This document shows positions 7,804-15,523 of a stretch of 64,000 nt of DNA, in pieces. The translations under genes were made by a program, and so were the position numbers. Source of the DNA: Pseudomonas capeferrum (GTDB lineage: Bacteria > Pseudomonadota > Gammaproteobacteria > Pseudomonadales > Pseudomonadaceae); the NCBI RefSeq assembly GCF_000731675.1, contig NZ_JMIT01000003.1:1-64000 (forward strand), written 5' to 3'. Numbering within the stretch: position 1 is the stretch's first letter; every line of letters starts with the position of its first letter. Below the pieces are notes generated by a model, which made no database searches, had not been told where the DNA came from, and saw only the letters and a list, made by a program, of their open reading frames with translations.

Positions 7804-10125
7804 TTAATTCATCCAGCCTTTGACCCAGTCCATGACCGATTCTGCCGGATTCTGCTCACCGCCACAGGTTGCCCCGGCGGGCGGTTCGCTGCCGCGAATA
7901 TACGGCATCTGCACCGCTCCCGGACAGCTGCCATCGGAACCTTGCCCGCTGTACGGGTCGATCCAGGCTTGCACGATGTTGTCCGGCTGCGGCATGTCCA
8001 GCGGCAACGGGTCGGCCTTCTTCATGAAGCTGGTCCAGACCTGCAGGGCGCCAGTGGCACCGGTGAACGGCGTCTTGCCGTTATCATCGCGGCCCATCCA
8101 CACCACCGCCAGCAGGTCCTGGCTGAAGCCGGAGAACCAGCTGTCACGCGAGTCGTTGCTGGTACCGGTCTTGCCGGCCAGGGTGAGCGAACGGGGCAAC
8201 ACGTTGTACACCGAACGGCCGGTACCTTCGCGCATCACCCGTTGCATGGCGTTCTGCACCAGGTAGATGGAACCCGGGTCGAAGGTTTGCTGAATCTGGA
8301 ACGGGTAGCGCTTGAGCGGTTCGCCCTCGGCGGTCAGCACGCTGCGGATACCGCGCATCGGCGTGTTGAAACCACCGTTGGCAATCGTCTGGTACATGGT
8401 CGCGACCTGCATCGGCGACATGCCACCGGCCCCCAGCAGCATCGCCGGGAAGGCTGGCCAGTCGACATTCACGCCCAGCCGACCAATGGTCTTGATCACA
8501 TTGGGCACGCCCACTTCCAGGCCGAGCTTGGCCGTCGACAGGTTGTAGGAGTTGGCCAGGCCCTGGTACAGATAAATGGTGCCATGGGGCCGGCGGTCAT
8601 AGTTCTGCGGGCGCCAAACCTGGCCGTTGGCCCCTTTGACCGAGAACGGCTCGTCCTGTATCCAACTGGTCAGGGTGTATTTGCTGGGCTGCTCCAGGGC
8701 GGTCAGGTACACCGCCGGCTTGACCAGCGAACCGATCGGCCGCACTGCGTCGATGGCCCGGTTGAAGCCGGCAAAGCCCGACAGACGGCTGCCGATCAGC
8801 GCTTGGACTTCCCCGGTTTCCGGGTTGGTCACGACCATCGCCGACTCGACCTCGTCAGCCCCCTTGCGCCCGGCCAGGCGCTTGAAGGTCTCGTTCATCG
8901 AGGTTTCGGCCTTCATCTGCAGGATCGGGTCGAAGCTGGTGAAGATACGCAGGCCTTCTTCGGTCAAGTCTTCGTCGCGGTAGTCCTGGCGCAACTGGCG
9001 CTTGACCAGGTCGAGGAACGCCGGGAACGAGCTGTCTGCCAGGCTGCCGCGCTTGGTCACGCCCAGCGGCATCTTCTTCGCCGCCTCGATCACGTCCTTG
9101 CTCGCCACGCCCTGCTCGGCCAGCAGGTCGAGCACCAGGTTACGACGGGCCAGGGCGCGGTCAGGATAACGCCGCGGGTTGTAGTAGGACGGCCCCTTGA
9201 CCATGCCCACCAGCAAGGCGATCTGGTGCAGCTTGAGCTCTGACAGCGGTTGGCTGAAGAAGAACTGGCTGGCCAGGCCGAAGCCATGCACCGCACGCTG
9301 GCCGTCTTGGCCGACGAATACCTCGTTGAGGTAGGCCTCGAGGATCTCGCGCTTGTCGTAATGCAACTCCAGCAGCACGGCCATCATCGCTTCAGTCAGC
9401 TTGCGGCTGAGGCTGCGCTCGCTGGTGAGGTAGAAGTTCTTCACCAACTGCTGGGTCAGGGTACTGCCGCCCTGGCGCATGGCCCCGGACGAGGTGTTGA
9501 CCCACACCGCACGGGCGATGGACTTGGGCGACACGCCAAAGTGGCTGTAGAAGTCGCGGTCCTCGGTTGCCACCAGGGTTTCGAGCAGGTACGGCGGCAC
9601 CTGATCGATCTTGATCAGGATGCGGTCTTCGAGGTTTTTCGGGTAAATGCCGCCGATCATCAACGGCTCCAGGCGTACCACATCGAGCTTGCCGTTGTTG
9701 GCGCCGGAAAGCCCGGCGACATAATCGCCAGAGAAGCGCACGCGCACGAACTGCGCTGGCTCCATCCCTTCGTAGAACTGAAAACCACGGGTATTGAGGT
9801 CGACGGTATTACCGTTGACTGCCGCTGCGCCCGGGCCGTTGGCCGCGCTTTCACGGCGATAGCCAAGGGCGTCGAGTTCGGTGAGGAAGTCGTTCTTGCT
9901 CAGTTTTTGGCCGACGAACAGCTCCAGCGGCCGGGCATACACCTTGGCCGGGATGGTCCAGCGCTTGCCGGAGAACTTTTCCTGGACGACAGCATCGAGG
10001 TAAACCGCGAAGCCGGCGATGATCACCAGGCCGACCAGGCTGAGCTTCAAAGCCCAGCCCAGCCAGGCGCGAGAGCGGCCGGTCGGGCGTTTCTGAGGGG
10101 TACGAGCGTTTCGAGTTCGAGTCAT
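7804..10125 (-). CDS. mrcB: Penicillin-binding protein 1B (bifunctional peptidoglycan synthase)
   Basis: The 773-residue class A PBP has a short basic cytoplasmic tail and one transmembrane helix near residues 25-45. A UB2H-like region follows. The GT51 glycosyltransferase domain contains the catalytic glutamate in T-E-D-R-D-F-Y-S-H-F-G-V. The transpeptidase domain has S-L-V-K (active serine) and K-T-G-T-S-N. It polymerises and cross-links peptidoglycan in the periplasm. It heads the operon that also encodes its likely activator LpoP, 27 bases downstream. Confidence 0.96.
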   Translation of the reverse strand: MTRTRNARTPQKRPTGRSRAWLGWALKLSLVGLVIIAGFAVYLDAVVQEKFSGKRWTIPAKVYARPLELFVGQKLSKNDFLTELDALGYRRESAANGPGAAAVNGNTVDLNTRGFQFYEGMEPAQFVRVRFSGDYVAGLSGANNGKLDVVRLEPLMIGGIYPKNLEDRILIKIDQVPPYLLETLVATEDRDFYSHFGVSPKSIARAVWVNTSSGAMRQGGSTLTQQLVKNFYLTSERSLSRKLTEAMMAVLLELHYDKREILEAYLNEVFVGQDGQRAVHGFGLASQFFFSQPLSELKLHQIALLVGMVKGPSYYNPRRYPDRALARRNLVLDLLAEQGVASKDVIEAAKKMPLGVTKRGSLADSSFPAFLDLVKRQLRQDYRDEDLTEEGLRIFTSFDPILQMKAETSMNETFKRLAGRKGADEVESAMVVTNPETGEVQALIGSRLSGFAGFNRAIDAVRPIGSLVKPAVYLTALEQPSKYTLTSWIQDEPFSVKGANGQVWRPQNYDRRPHGTIYLYQGLANSYNLSTAKLGLEVGVPNVIKTIGRLGVNVDWPAFPAMLLGAGGMSPMQVATMYQTIANGGFNTPMRGIRSVLTAEGEPLKRYPFQIQQTFDPGSIYLVQNAMQRVMREGTGRSVYNVLPRSLTLAGKTGTSNDSRDSWFSGFSQDLLAVVWMGRDDNGKTPFTGATGALQVWTSFMKKADPLPLDMPQPDNIVQAWIDPYSGQGSDGSCPGAVQMPYIRGSEPPAGATCGGEQNPAESVMDWVKGWMN

Positions 10126-10241
10126 GGCGGCGGATTATACGCACTTTGTAAAGGCTGGGCAGGCGCCCCCGGCGGTATGCAGGGACGGCACCATTGACCA
10201 TAATGGCGCATTCGAATTCCCTGCCCTCGGAAGGATTTCCC
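10126..10241. promoter_or_regulatory. Divergent promoter region between mrcB and the APH-like/P-loop gene
   Basis: This 116-base spacer must carry promoters for both directions. TTGACC at 10193-10198 and CATAAT just after it are visible on the plus strand, but they are not spaced as one sigma-70 promoter, so no single start site is proposed. Confidence 0.4.
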
Positions 10242-11804
10242 GTGAGCCAAGCTCTTATTACTGCGTTGCAGAACCCAGCCCTCTACCCTCACCCCGTGGA
10301 TGGGTTCCAACTCATCGAGACGCATATCTCCTGGGTCCTGCTGACTGGCGAGTACGCCTACAAGGTCAAGAAGCCAATGAACTTCGGCTTCCTCGACTTC
10401 ACCCGCCTGGATCAGCGCGCGCATTTCTGTAACGAAGAATTGCGCCTGAACCAGCGCCTGACCGAAGACCTGTACCTTGAAGTGCTGCCGATCACCGGCA
10501 GTGCCGAAGCCCCGCAAATCGGCGGCGAGGGCGAGGCCATCGAGTACGCACTGAAGATGCGCCAGTTCCCCCAAGGGCAGATGCTCAGCACCTTGCAGGC
10601 CAACGGCGAGCTCAACGCCGAGCACATCGACCAGATGGCCCGGCAGGTTGCCGAATTCCACCTGCAGACGCCCAAGGTGCCGGCAGAGCAACCTTACGGC
10701 TCACCTGAAAGCGTGATGGCCCCGGTCGAGCAGAATTTCGAACAGATCCGCCCATTCCTCACCGACAAGGCCGACCTGCAGCAACTGGACAACCTCCAGG
10801 CCTGGGCACGTAGCAGCTTCGAGCGGCTCCAAGGCCTGTTCGCGGCCCGCAAGGCCAATGGGTTCACCCGTGAATGCCACGGTGACATCCACCTGGGCAA
10901 CGCCACCGTGATCAACGGCAAGGTGGTGATCTTCGACTGCATCGAGTTCAACGAACCGTTCCGCATGACCGACGTCTGGGCCGACACCGGCTTCCTGGCC
11001 ATGGACCTGGAAGACCGTGGCCTCAAGTGCCTGGCCCGGCGCTTCGTCAGCCAGTACCTGGAACTGACCGGCGATTATGAAGGCCTGGAAGTGCTGAACT
11101 TCTACAAGGCCTACCGCGCCTTGGTGCGCGCCAAGGTGGCGCTGTTCAGCATGCCGGCCGACGCCGATGGCGTGCAACGCGCCACGACCCTGCGCACCTA
11201 CCGCAACTACGCCAACCTGGCGGAAAGCTACAGCGCCATCCCTTCGCGGCTGCTGGCCATCACCCATGGCGTCTCGGCAGTGGGCAAGAGCCACGTGGCG
11301 ATGCGCCTGGTCGAGGCCCTGGGCGCGATCCGCGTACGCTCCGATGTCGAGCGCAAGCGCCTGTTCGGCGAACAGCAGCAAGCAAACGTCGGCCAGCTGA
11401 CTGCCGGCATCTATGACCAGGATGCCAGTGCCGCCACCTACCAGCGCCTGCACGAGGTAGCGGAGACGGTATTGCGCGCGGGCTTCCCGGTCGTGCTGGA
11501 TGCCACCTACCTCAAGCGTGAACAGCGCCAGGCGGCGGCGGATGTCGCCAACCAGACGGGCGTCCCCTTCTTGATCCTCGATTGCCACGCACCGGAAGCG
11601 GTCATTGCCAGCTGGCTGGCCCAGCGCCAAGCCGCAAACAGCGACCCGTCGGACGCCACCCTGGAGGTGGTCAAGGCGCAACAGGCCAGCCGTGATGCGT
11701 TGAGCGAGGAAGAACTGCTGGTCAGCAAGCGCGTCGACACCCAGGAAGGTGCCAGCATGGACCAGGTGATCGAACAGGTGCGTCAGCGCTTGCCGGGCCT
11801 GTAA
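10242..11804 (+). CDS. Two-domain protein: APH/kinase-like N-terminus and P-loop AAA-type C-terminus
   Basis: The protein is about 520 residues long. The N-terminal 300 residues resemble aminoglycoside-phosphotransferase-like kinases. The catalytic-loop-like C-H-G-D-I-H-L-G-N and the metal-loop-like I-F-D-C-I-E-F-N-E are clear. The C-terminal 170 residues carry a Walker A G-V-S-A-V-G-K-S and resemble the zeta-toxin/gluconate-kinase-like P-loop kinases (COG0645 type). The substrate is unknown. The GTG at 10242 has GGAAGGA seven bases upstream. An ATG at 10194 is in frame but lacks a site. It is monocistronic and divergent from mrcB. Confidence 0.8.
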   Translation: MSQALITALQNPALYPHPVDGFQLIETHISWVLLTGEYAYKVKKPMNFGFLDFTRLDQRAHFCNEELRLNQRLTEDLYLEVLPITGSAEAPQIGGEGEAIEYALKMRQFPQGQMLSTLQANGELNAEHIDQMARQVAEFHLQTPKVPAEQPYGSPESVMAPVEQNFEQIRPFLTDKADLQQLDNLQAWARSSFERLQGLFAARKANGFTRECHGDIHLGNATVINGKVVIFDCIEFNEPFRMTDVWADTGFLAMDLEDRGLKCLARRFVSQYLELTGDYEGLEVLNFYKAYRALVRAKVALFSMPADADGVQRATTLRTYRNYANLAESYSAIPSRLLAITHGVSAVGKSHVAMRLVEALGAIRVRSDVERKRLFGEQQQANVGQLTAGIYDQDASAATYQRLHEVAETVLRAGFPVVLDATYLKREQRQAAADVANQTGVPFLILDCHAPEAVIASWLAQRQAANSDPSDATLEVVKAQQASRDALSEEELLVSKRVDTQEGASMDQVIEQVRQRLPGL

Positions 11805-11814
11805 TCCTCGCAGG

Positions 11815-11870
11815 GCCCCTGTGGTAGCGGGTAAACCCGCACCACTGGGGCCCTGCCACACCAAAAGAGG
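11815..11870. repeat. Short REP-like hairpin
   Basis: The segment contains the palindrome GCGGGTAAACCCGC flanked by GTGGT and ACCAC, a common P. putida-type REP core. It lies just after the stop of the APH-like/P-loop gene. The rest of the 217-base spacer up to 12022 shows nothing else that I recognise. Confidence 0.6.
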
Positions 11871-12021
11871 CGGCTACTGAAAAGCCAGGAGGCCCCGTAT
11901 TCAGGGCTGTTCGTCGCCACAGATGGCAAAAAGCCGCGCATTTTCCAAGCCCCGCTACACTCCTCTCTGACCTGCTCGCGATTTATCCCCAAGACCCGTT
12001 CAGCCATCGCAAGGAGGCTCG

Positions 12022-12300
12022 ATGAACGATGAATTGCAGCATCTGAAGAATCTTGGCAAGACCTCTGCGCAGTGGTTGCACGCAGCCGGTATCCACAGTG
12101 CGTCGGATTTGCGCCGCCTGGGCGCGGTGGGTGCGTACCAGGCGGTAAAAACGCGAGGGTTCCGGGCCTCTAAAGTGCTGTTGTACGCCATAGAAGGCGC
12201 GTTGCTGGACATGCACTGGAATGATTTGCCGATCGAACGAAAGGAAGCGCTCAATCAACAACTGGCTGAAAAAAGACCTCCGCAAAAAAATTCAAAATAA
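12022..12300 (+). CDS. TfoX/Sxy family C-terminal-domain protein
   Basis: The 92-residue protein corresponds only to the C-terminal domain of TfoX/Sxy competence regulators (L-K-N-L-G-K-T-S-A-Q-W-L-H-A-A-G-I). This helix-hairpin-helix-like helical domain occurs alone in many pseudomonads. The start has GGAGG upstream. The usual N-terminal TfoX domain is absent, so a competence role is not implied. The prrF promoter begins 15 bases after its stop. Confidence 0.85.
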   Translation: MNDELQHLKNLGKTSAQWLHAAGIHSASDLRRLGAVGAYQAVKTRGFRASKVLLYAIEGALLDMHWNDLPIERKEALNQQLAEKRPPQKNSK

Positions 12301-12314
12301 ACCTGTGCAGGGGA

Positions 12315-12346
12315 TTGACTCCGAAATGAGAATCGTTATGATTATC
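12315..12346 (+). promoter_or_regulatory. prrF promoter with overlapping Fur box
   Basis: TTGACT (12315-12320), a 16-base spacer and TATGAT (12337-12342) form a good sigma-70 promoter. The sequence ATGAGAATCGTTATGATTA over the -10 matches the Fur-box consensus GATAATGATAATCATTATC well. Iron-loaded Fur should therefore block transcription of the sRNA that follows. The Fur assignment is inferred from the match and from the known control of PrrF. Confidence 0.85.
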
Positions 12347-12348
12347 AC

Positions 12349-12462
12349 AACTGGTCGCGAGACTGGTTGGATAAACTGAAAGCCCCTGGTTCGGACTCTC
12401 AGATTATCTCCTCATCAGGCTAATCACGGTTATTGACCCGGCTTTTTGCCGGGTCTTTTTTT
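12349..12462 (+). ncRNA. prrF: PrrF iron-responsive small RNA (single copy)
   Basis: The RNA begins with ACTGGTCGCGAGA. Its core, at 12404-12430, contains TCTCCTCATCAGGCTAATCA, the deeply conserved antisense region by which PrrF represses mRNAs of iron-containing proteins such as sodB and acn. It ends in a terminator made of GACCCGGC and GCCGGGTC plus a T-run (12435-12462). The predicted length of about 114 bases fits PrrF. It lies next to the heme lipoprotein gene, as prrF1/prrF2 lie next to phuW in P. aeruginosa, but only one copy is present here. Confidence 0.93.
12435..12462 (+). terminator. prrF terminator
   Basis: A stem of eight G/C-rich pairs (GACCCGGC with GCCGGGTC) around a short T-rich loop is followed by seven T. 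On the opposite strand it lies just after the chaN stop but lacks a T-run there. Confidence 0.9.
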
Positions 12463-12477
12463 GCCTGTCGTTTGGCC

Positions 12478-13365
12478 TTACTGACGCAGTTGAGCGCAAT
12501 AGTCCTGCTCAGGCACCGCCGCCGTGAACCAGACATAGTCGGCCATACCCGCCTCGACCTCTTCCCCCACCTCGGCCAACAGCACGACCGCGCTGCGCCC
12601 CTGCGCCCCGAGGTCGGCCAGATGCAACGGCACCCCCAGGTCCTTGCGTACGTGGTAAGCGCCCGCCAACAGCAAGGCGGGCTGCGGTGCCGCCATCAAG
12701 CGTTCGGCCATGCGCCGGTCACGTTGCTGCTGGACCGCAAGCATGGCTGGCAACTGGCTTTGCGGTAGCAGGCCGCAGTGCCCGGTACGCACCTGCTCAA
12801 GCAGCGCGGCCTTCACCCCTGGGGCATTGGAACGCGCGCCCGACAACGGCGCCGGCTGGCGATAGGCTTGGCGCATCTGAGCGGGCGAAAGGTTGGCGGC
12901 CAACAGCGCAATGTCGCCCTGCAAAGCGTGCGTCGCAATAGGCCCGTACAGCTGCCAGTCCCAGCCATCCTCCCAGGCCAGTGCCTTGGGCAGGTCCGCA
13001 GGCAGCGTTTGCTGCGCCTCAAGTCTGTCGACAAGCGGCTGCTGCTCGGGCTGCAGCATCTCCATCAGCAGGCTGCCCTGGGGGCGCTGAGCCTGCAGGG
13101 CGCGCAACAGCCACAACTGCAACGCATGATGATCGGGGTTGTCATGCTTCTCCCCTACCAGTACACGTGGCGCGTCGGCCAACTGCCTGATCAGTTGCTC
13201 AGGGCTGATGAGCCGGCCGCTGGCCAGGTCCGTGATTTGCCCAAGCTGGGCGTGGGCACGCCCTTCGGGGCTCTGCCAGCCCGGTAACGGCGGCAGGCTG
13301 GCCTGGCACCCCGCCAACGCCAGCACCAGGCACAGCGCAAGACCGGACAGCAACGGATGGCGCAT
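12478..13365 (-). CDS. ChaN family lipoprotein (PhuW-like, heme/iron associated)
   Basis: The 295-residue protein has a lipoprotein signal ending L-A-L-A-G-C. The body is the ChaN heme-binding lipoprotein domain, with V-L-V-G-E-K-H-D-N-P-D-H-H and the late L-L-A-G-A-Y-H-V-R-K-D motif. Homologues lie in heme-uptake operons (phuW). The ATG at 13365 has a perfect AGGAGG eight bases upstream, and the IS630 element begins immediately beyond it. The gene is therefore cut off from hmuTUV, of which it was probably the last member, and its expression now depends on read-through or on promoters in the inserted DNA. Confidence 0.88.
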   Translation of the reverse strand: MRHPLLSGLALCLVLALAGCQASLPPLPGWQSPEGRAHAQLGQITDLASGRLISPEQLIRQLADAPRVLVGEKHDNPDHHALQLWLLRALQAQRPQGSLLMEMLQPEQQPLVDRLEAQQTLPADLPKALAWEDGWDWQLYGPIATHALQGDIALLAANLSPAQMRQAYRQPAPLSGARSNAPGVKAALLEQVRTGHCGLLPQSQLPAMLAVQQQRDRRMAERLMAAPQPALLLAGAYHVRKDLGVPLHLADLGAQGRSAVVLLAEVGEEVEAGMADYVWFTAAVPEQDYCAQLRQ

Positions 13366-13380
13366 CGGCAATGCCTCCTA

Positions 13381-14556
13381 GTGTGGTGTTTCACAAATGC
13401 CGCTGAAAATCTGAGCTAGGCTCTGTAGAAGCCAACTCTCCAAGGGCATCGACATGGGCCGACCAGCAACCGTCATTACCCTTTCCGAAACTGAAAAGTC
13501 GGAACTGCTACGCTGGATCAAACTTCGCAAAGGCGCTCAGGATGCCCGCCTGCGCGCAGAGATAATTCTCGGCTGTGCCGCAGGCGAATCAGGCAATGAC
13601 ATCGCTCAGCGCTTAGGCACGAGCAAGGATGTGGTTTCGCGGTGGCGTCAGCGCTTCTCTAAGTTGGGGCTGCTGGGGCTGAACGATGAACCGCGCTCTG
13701 GCCGGCCTCGCACTATTTCCGATGAGCAAGTTCAGCAAGTGGTAAACCAAGTGCTGCAAGGTAAGCCCGACGACTCCAGTCATTGGAGCACGCGACGGAT
13801 GAGTCGTGAGACGGGCCTGTCTCCTGCAAGCGTGATGCGCATCTGGCACGCGTTCGGGATCAAGCCGCACTTGGAAAAGACCTTCAAGCTTTCCACTGAT
13901 CCGTTGTTTGTCGACAAGGTTCACGACATCGTTGGGCTCTACTTGAACCCACCCGAACGAGCCTTGGTGCTTTGCGTTGATGAGAAGAGCCAGATCCAAG
14001 CGCTGAACCGCACGCAGCCGGGCCTACCGCTTTCCCCAGGTAACCCAGCAACCCGCACACATGACTACAAACGACACGGAACGACCTCGCTGTTCGCAGC
14101 CCTGGATGTGGCAACCGGTGAGGTGATTGGCCGACTCAAACGACAACATCGCAGTACCGAGTTTCTCGCCTTCCTAAGGGAGATCGATGTGTCAGTGCCT
14201 GCCGATATGCCGATCCATCTGATCATGGACAATTACGCGACTCACAAGACCGACAAAGTCAGGGCGTGGCTTGCGGCGCGACCGCGCTACAACATCCACT
14301 TCACGCCGACCTCGGCATCTTGGCTGAATCTGGTTGAGCGGTTTTTCTCAACGCTGAGCGAGAAGTGGATCAAGCGGCAGGCACATGTCAGCGTTAAAGA
14401 TCTGGAGGCGTCGATCGAGTACTACCTGGAAACCTACAACCAGAACCCGAAGCCATTTCGGTGGCACAAGAAGGCCGATGACATCCTTGCCTCAGTCGCT
14501 CGCGCGGCGCGAGCGCTGGGCAAATGATTTTCAGTGGTATTTCTGAAACACCACAC
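13381..14556 (+). mobile_element. IS630-family insertion sequence (1176 bp)
   Basis: Imperfect terminal inverted repeats of about 30 bases (13381-13410 and 14527-14556) begin GTGTGGTGTTTCA and differ at only three positions. The element is flanked by TA on both sides (13379-13380 and 14557-14558), the usual target duplication of the IS630/Tc1-mariner superfamily. The reconstructed site reads CCTAGG around the TA, consistent with the CTAG preference of IS630. One intact transposase gene fills it. It separates chaN from the rest of the heme operon. Confidence 0.95.
13454..14527 (+). CDS. IS630-family transposase (DDE)
   Basis: The 357-residue protein has an N-terminal helix-turn-helix at about residues 47-70 (I-A-Q-R-L-G-T-S-K-D-V-V-S-R-W). 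A second helical DNA-binding segment and the catalytic domain follow. The acidic triad is D176 in L-C-V-D-E-K-S, D259 in I-M-D-N-Y-A-T-H-K and E295 in L-N-L-V-E-R-F-F, spaced as a DD35E transposase. There is no stop or frameshift, so it looks active. Its start lies 73 bases inside the left end and its stop runs into the right inverted repeat. Confidence 0.95.
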   Translation: MGRPATVITLSETEKSELLRWIKLRKGAQDARLRAEIILGCAAGESGNDIAQRLGTSKDVVSRWRQRFSKLGLLGLNDEPRSGRPRTISDEQVQQVVNQVLQGKPDDSSHWSTRRMSRETGLSPASVMRIWHAFGIKPHLEKTFKLSTDPLFVDKVHDIVGLYLNPPERALVLCVDEKSQIQALNRTQPGLPLSPGNPATRTHDYKRHGTTSLFAALDVATGEVIGRLKRQHRSTEFLAFLREIDVSVPADMPIHLIMDNYATHKTDKVRAWLAARPRYNIHFTPTSASWLNLVERFFSTLSEKWIKRQAHVSVKDLEASIEYYLETYNQNPKPFRWHKKADDILASVARAARALGK

Positions 14557-14558
14557 TA

Positions 14559-14756
14559 GGCTCTATACGAAAAGTTTTGTGGGAGCGGGCTTGTCCCGCG
14601 ATGGAGTGCGAAGCGCTCCTGTACCCGATATTAAATAGTGTCAAAGACGCCGCGAATTCAGGCTTTGCTGCCGCGTTGCGGCAGATCGCGGGGCAAGTCG
14701 GATCGCCGCACCGCCGCTCCCACAATGATGAATGACCATACTTTTCGTACAGAACC
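14559..14756. mobile_element. Candidate 198-bp MITE with TA flanks
   Basis: The left end GGCTCTATACGAAAAGT and the inverse of the right end GGTTCTGTACGAAAAGT match at 15 of 17 positions, and TA lies directly outside each. Inside is a second, nested inverted repeat, TTGTGGGAGCGG at 14577-14588 and CCGCTCCCACAA at 14713-14724, of REP type. No coding capacity is evident. The right TA is part of the hmuV stop codon, and the left TA is shared with the IS630 insertion. The structure fits a non-autonomous element, but I cannot name its parent transposase. Confidence 0.65.
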
Positions 14757-15523
14757 TAACGCGTGATGATCAGCGGGTGGCCGCGCTCGGGGTGCGCCTG
14801 CACCAGCACATCGATGCCGAACACCGCCTTCAGTGCCCCCGGCGTCAACACCTCCTGGGGTGATGCAAGGGCATGGCAGCGGCCCTGTTCGAGCAGCAGG
14901 ATACGATCACAGTAGCGTGCCGCCAGGTTCAGGTCATGCAGGATCACCAGCACCGCAGCGCCGCGATCAGCGAAACGCCGCACCGCTTGCAGGGTCGTGT
15001 GCTGGTGCAGTGGGTCGAGCATCGAGGTCGGTTCGTCAAGCAGCAGTGTAGTGCCCTGCTCACCTGGCCACAGCTGGGCCAGCACGCGGGCCAGGTGTAC
15101 CCGTTGCCGCTCACCGCCCGACAATGCCAGGTAGCTGCGCCCCAGCAGGTGCCAGGCATCCGCCGCACGCAAGGCCGCTTCGACGATCTCGGCGTCGCGC
15201 AGCTGGCCGCTGCCATGGGGCATCCGCCCCATCGCCACCACCTCTTCGACCCTGAACGAAAAGCCCAGGCTGGACACCTGCGGCAGCACCGCCAGGCGCT
15301 GTGCCCGCGCCTGCCCGGCCCAGTCAGTCAATGGCCTGCCCTGTAGCGTCACTCGCCCCTGGCCGGGGGCCAGTTCGCCACACAACACCCCCAGCAGGCT
15401 GCTCTTGCCCGCGCCATTGGGGCCGAGCACACCCACGACCTGCCCCGGGGTCAGTTGCAGGTGGATGTCATGCAGCACTTCATTGCTGCCCCGCCGCAGG
15501 TGCAGGCCCTCGACTTGCAACAT
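14756..15523 (-). CDS. hmuV: Heme ABC transporter ATP-binding protein
   Basis: The 255-residue ATPase has Walker A G-P-N-G-A-G-K-S near residue 35, the signature L-S-G-G-E-R-Q-R-V and Walker B L-L-L-D-E-P-T-S. Together with HmuU it powers heme import across the inner membrane. The start overlaps the hmuU stop. The TAG stop at 14756-14758 contains the TA at which the small element inserted. The element begins with G, so the stop was regenerated and the protein is intact. Confidence 0.93.
   Translation of the reverse strand: MLQVEGLHLRRGSNEVLHDIHLQLTPGQVVGVLGPNGAGKSSLLGVLCGELAPGQGRVTLQGRPLTDWAGQARAQRLAVLPQVSSLGFSFRVEEVVAMGRMPHGSGQLRDAEIVEAALRAADAWHLLGRSYLALSGGERQRVHLARVLAQLWPGEQGTTLLLDEPTSMLDPLHQHTTLQAVRRFADRGAAVLVILHDLNLAARYCDRILLLEQGRCHALASPQEVLTPGALKAVFGIDVLVQAHPERGHPLIITR

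Noticed and set aside
13454..14527. Transposase as a degraded pseudogene
   Set aside because: The reading frame is intact with the whole DDE triad, and both inverted repeats are present.
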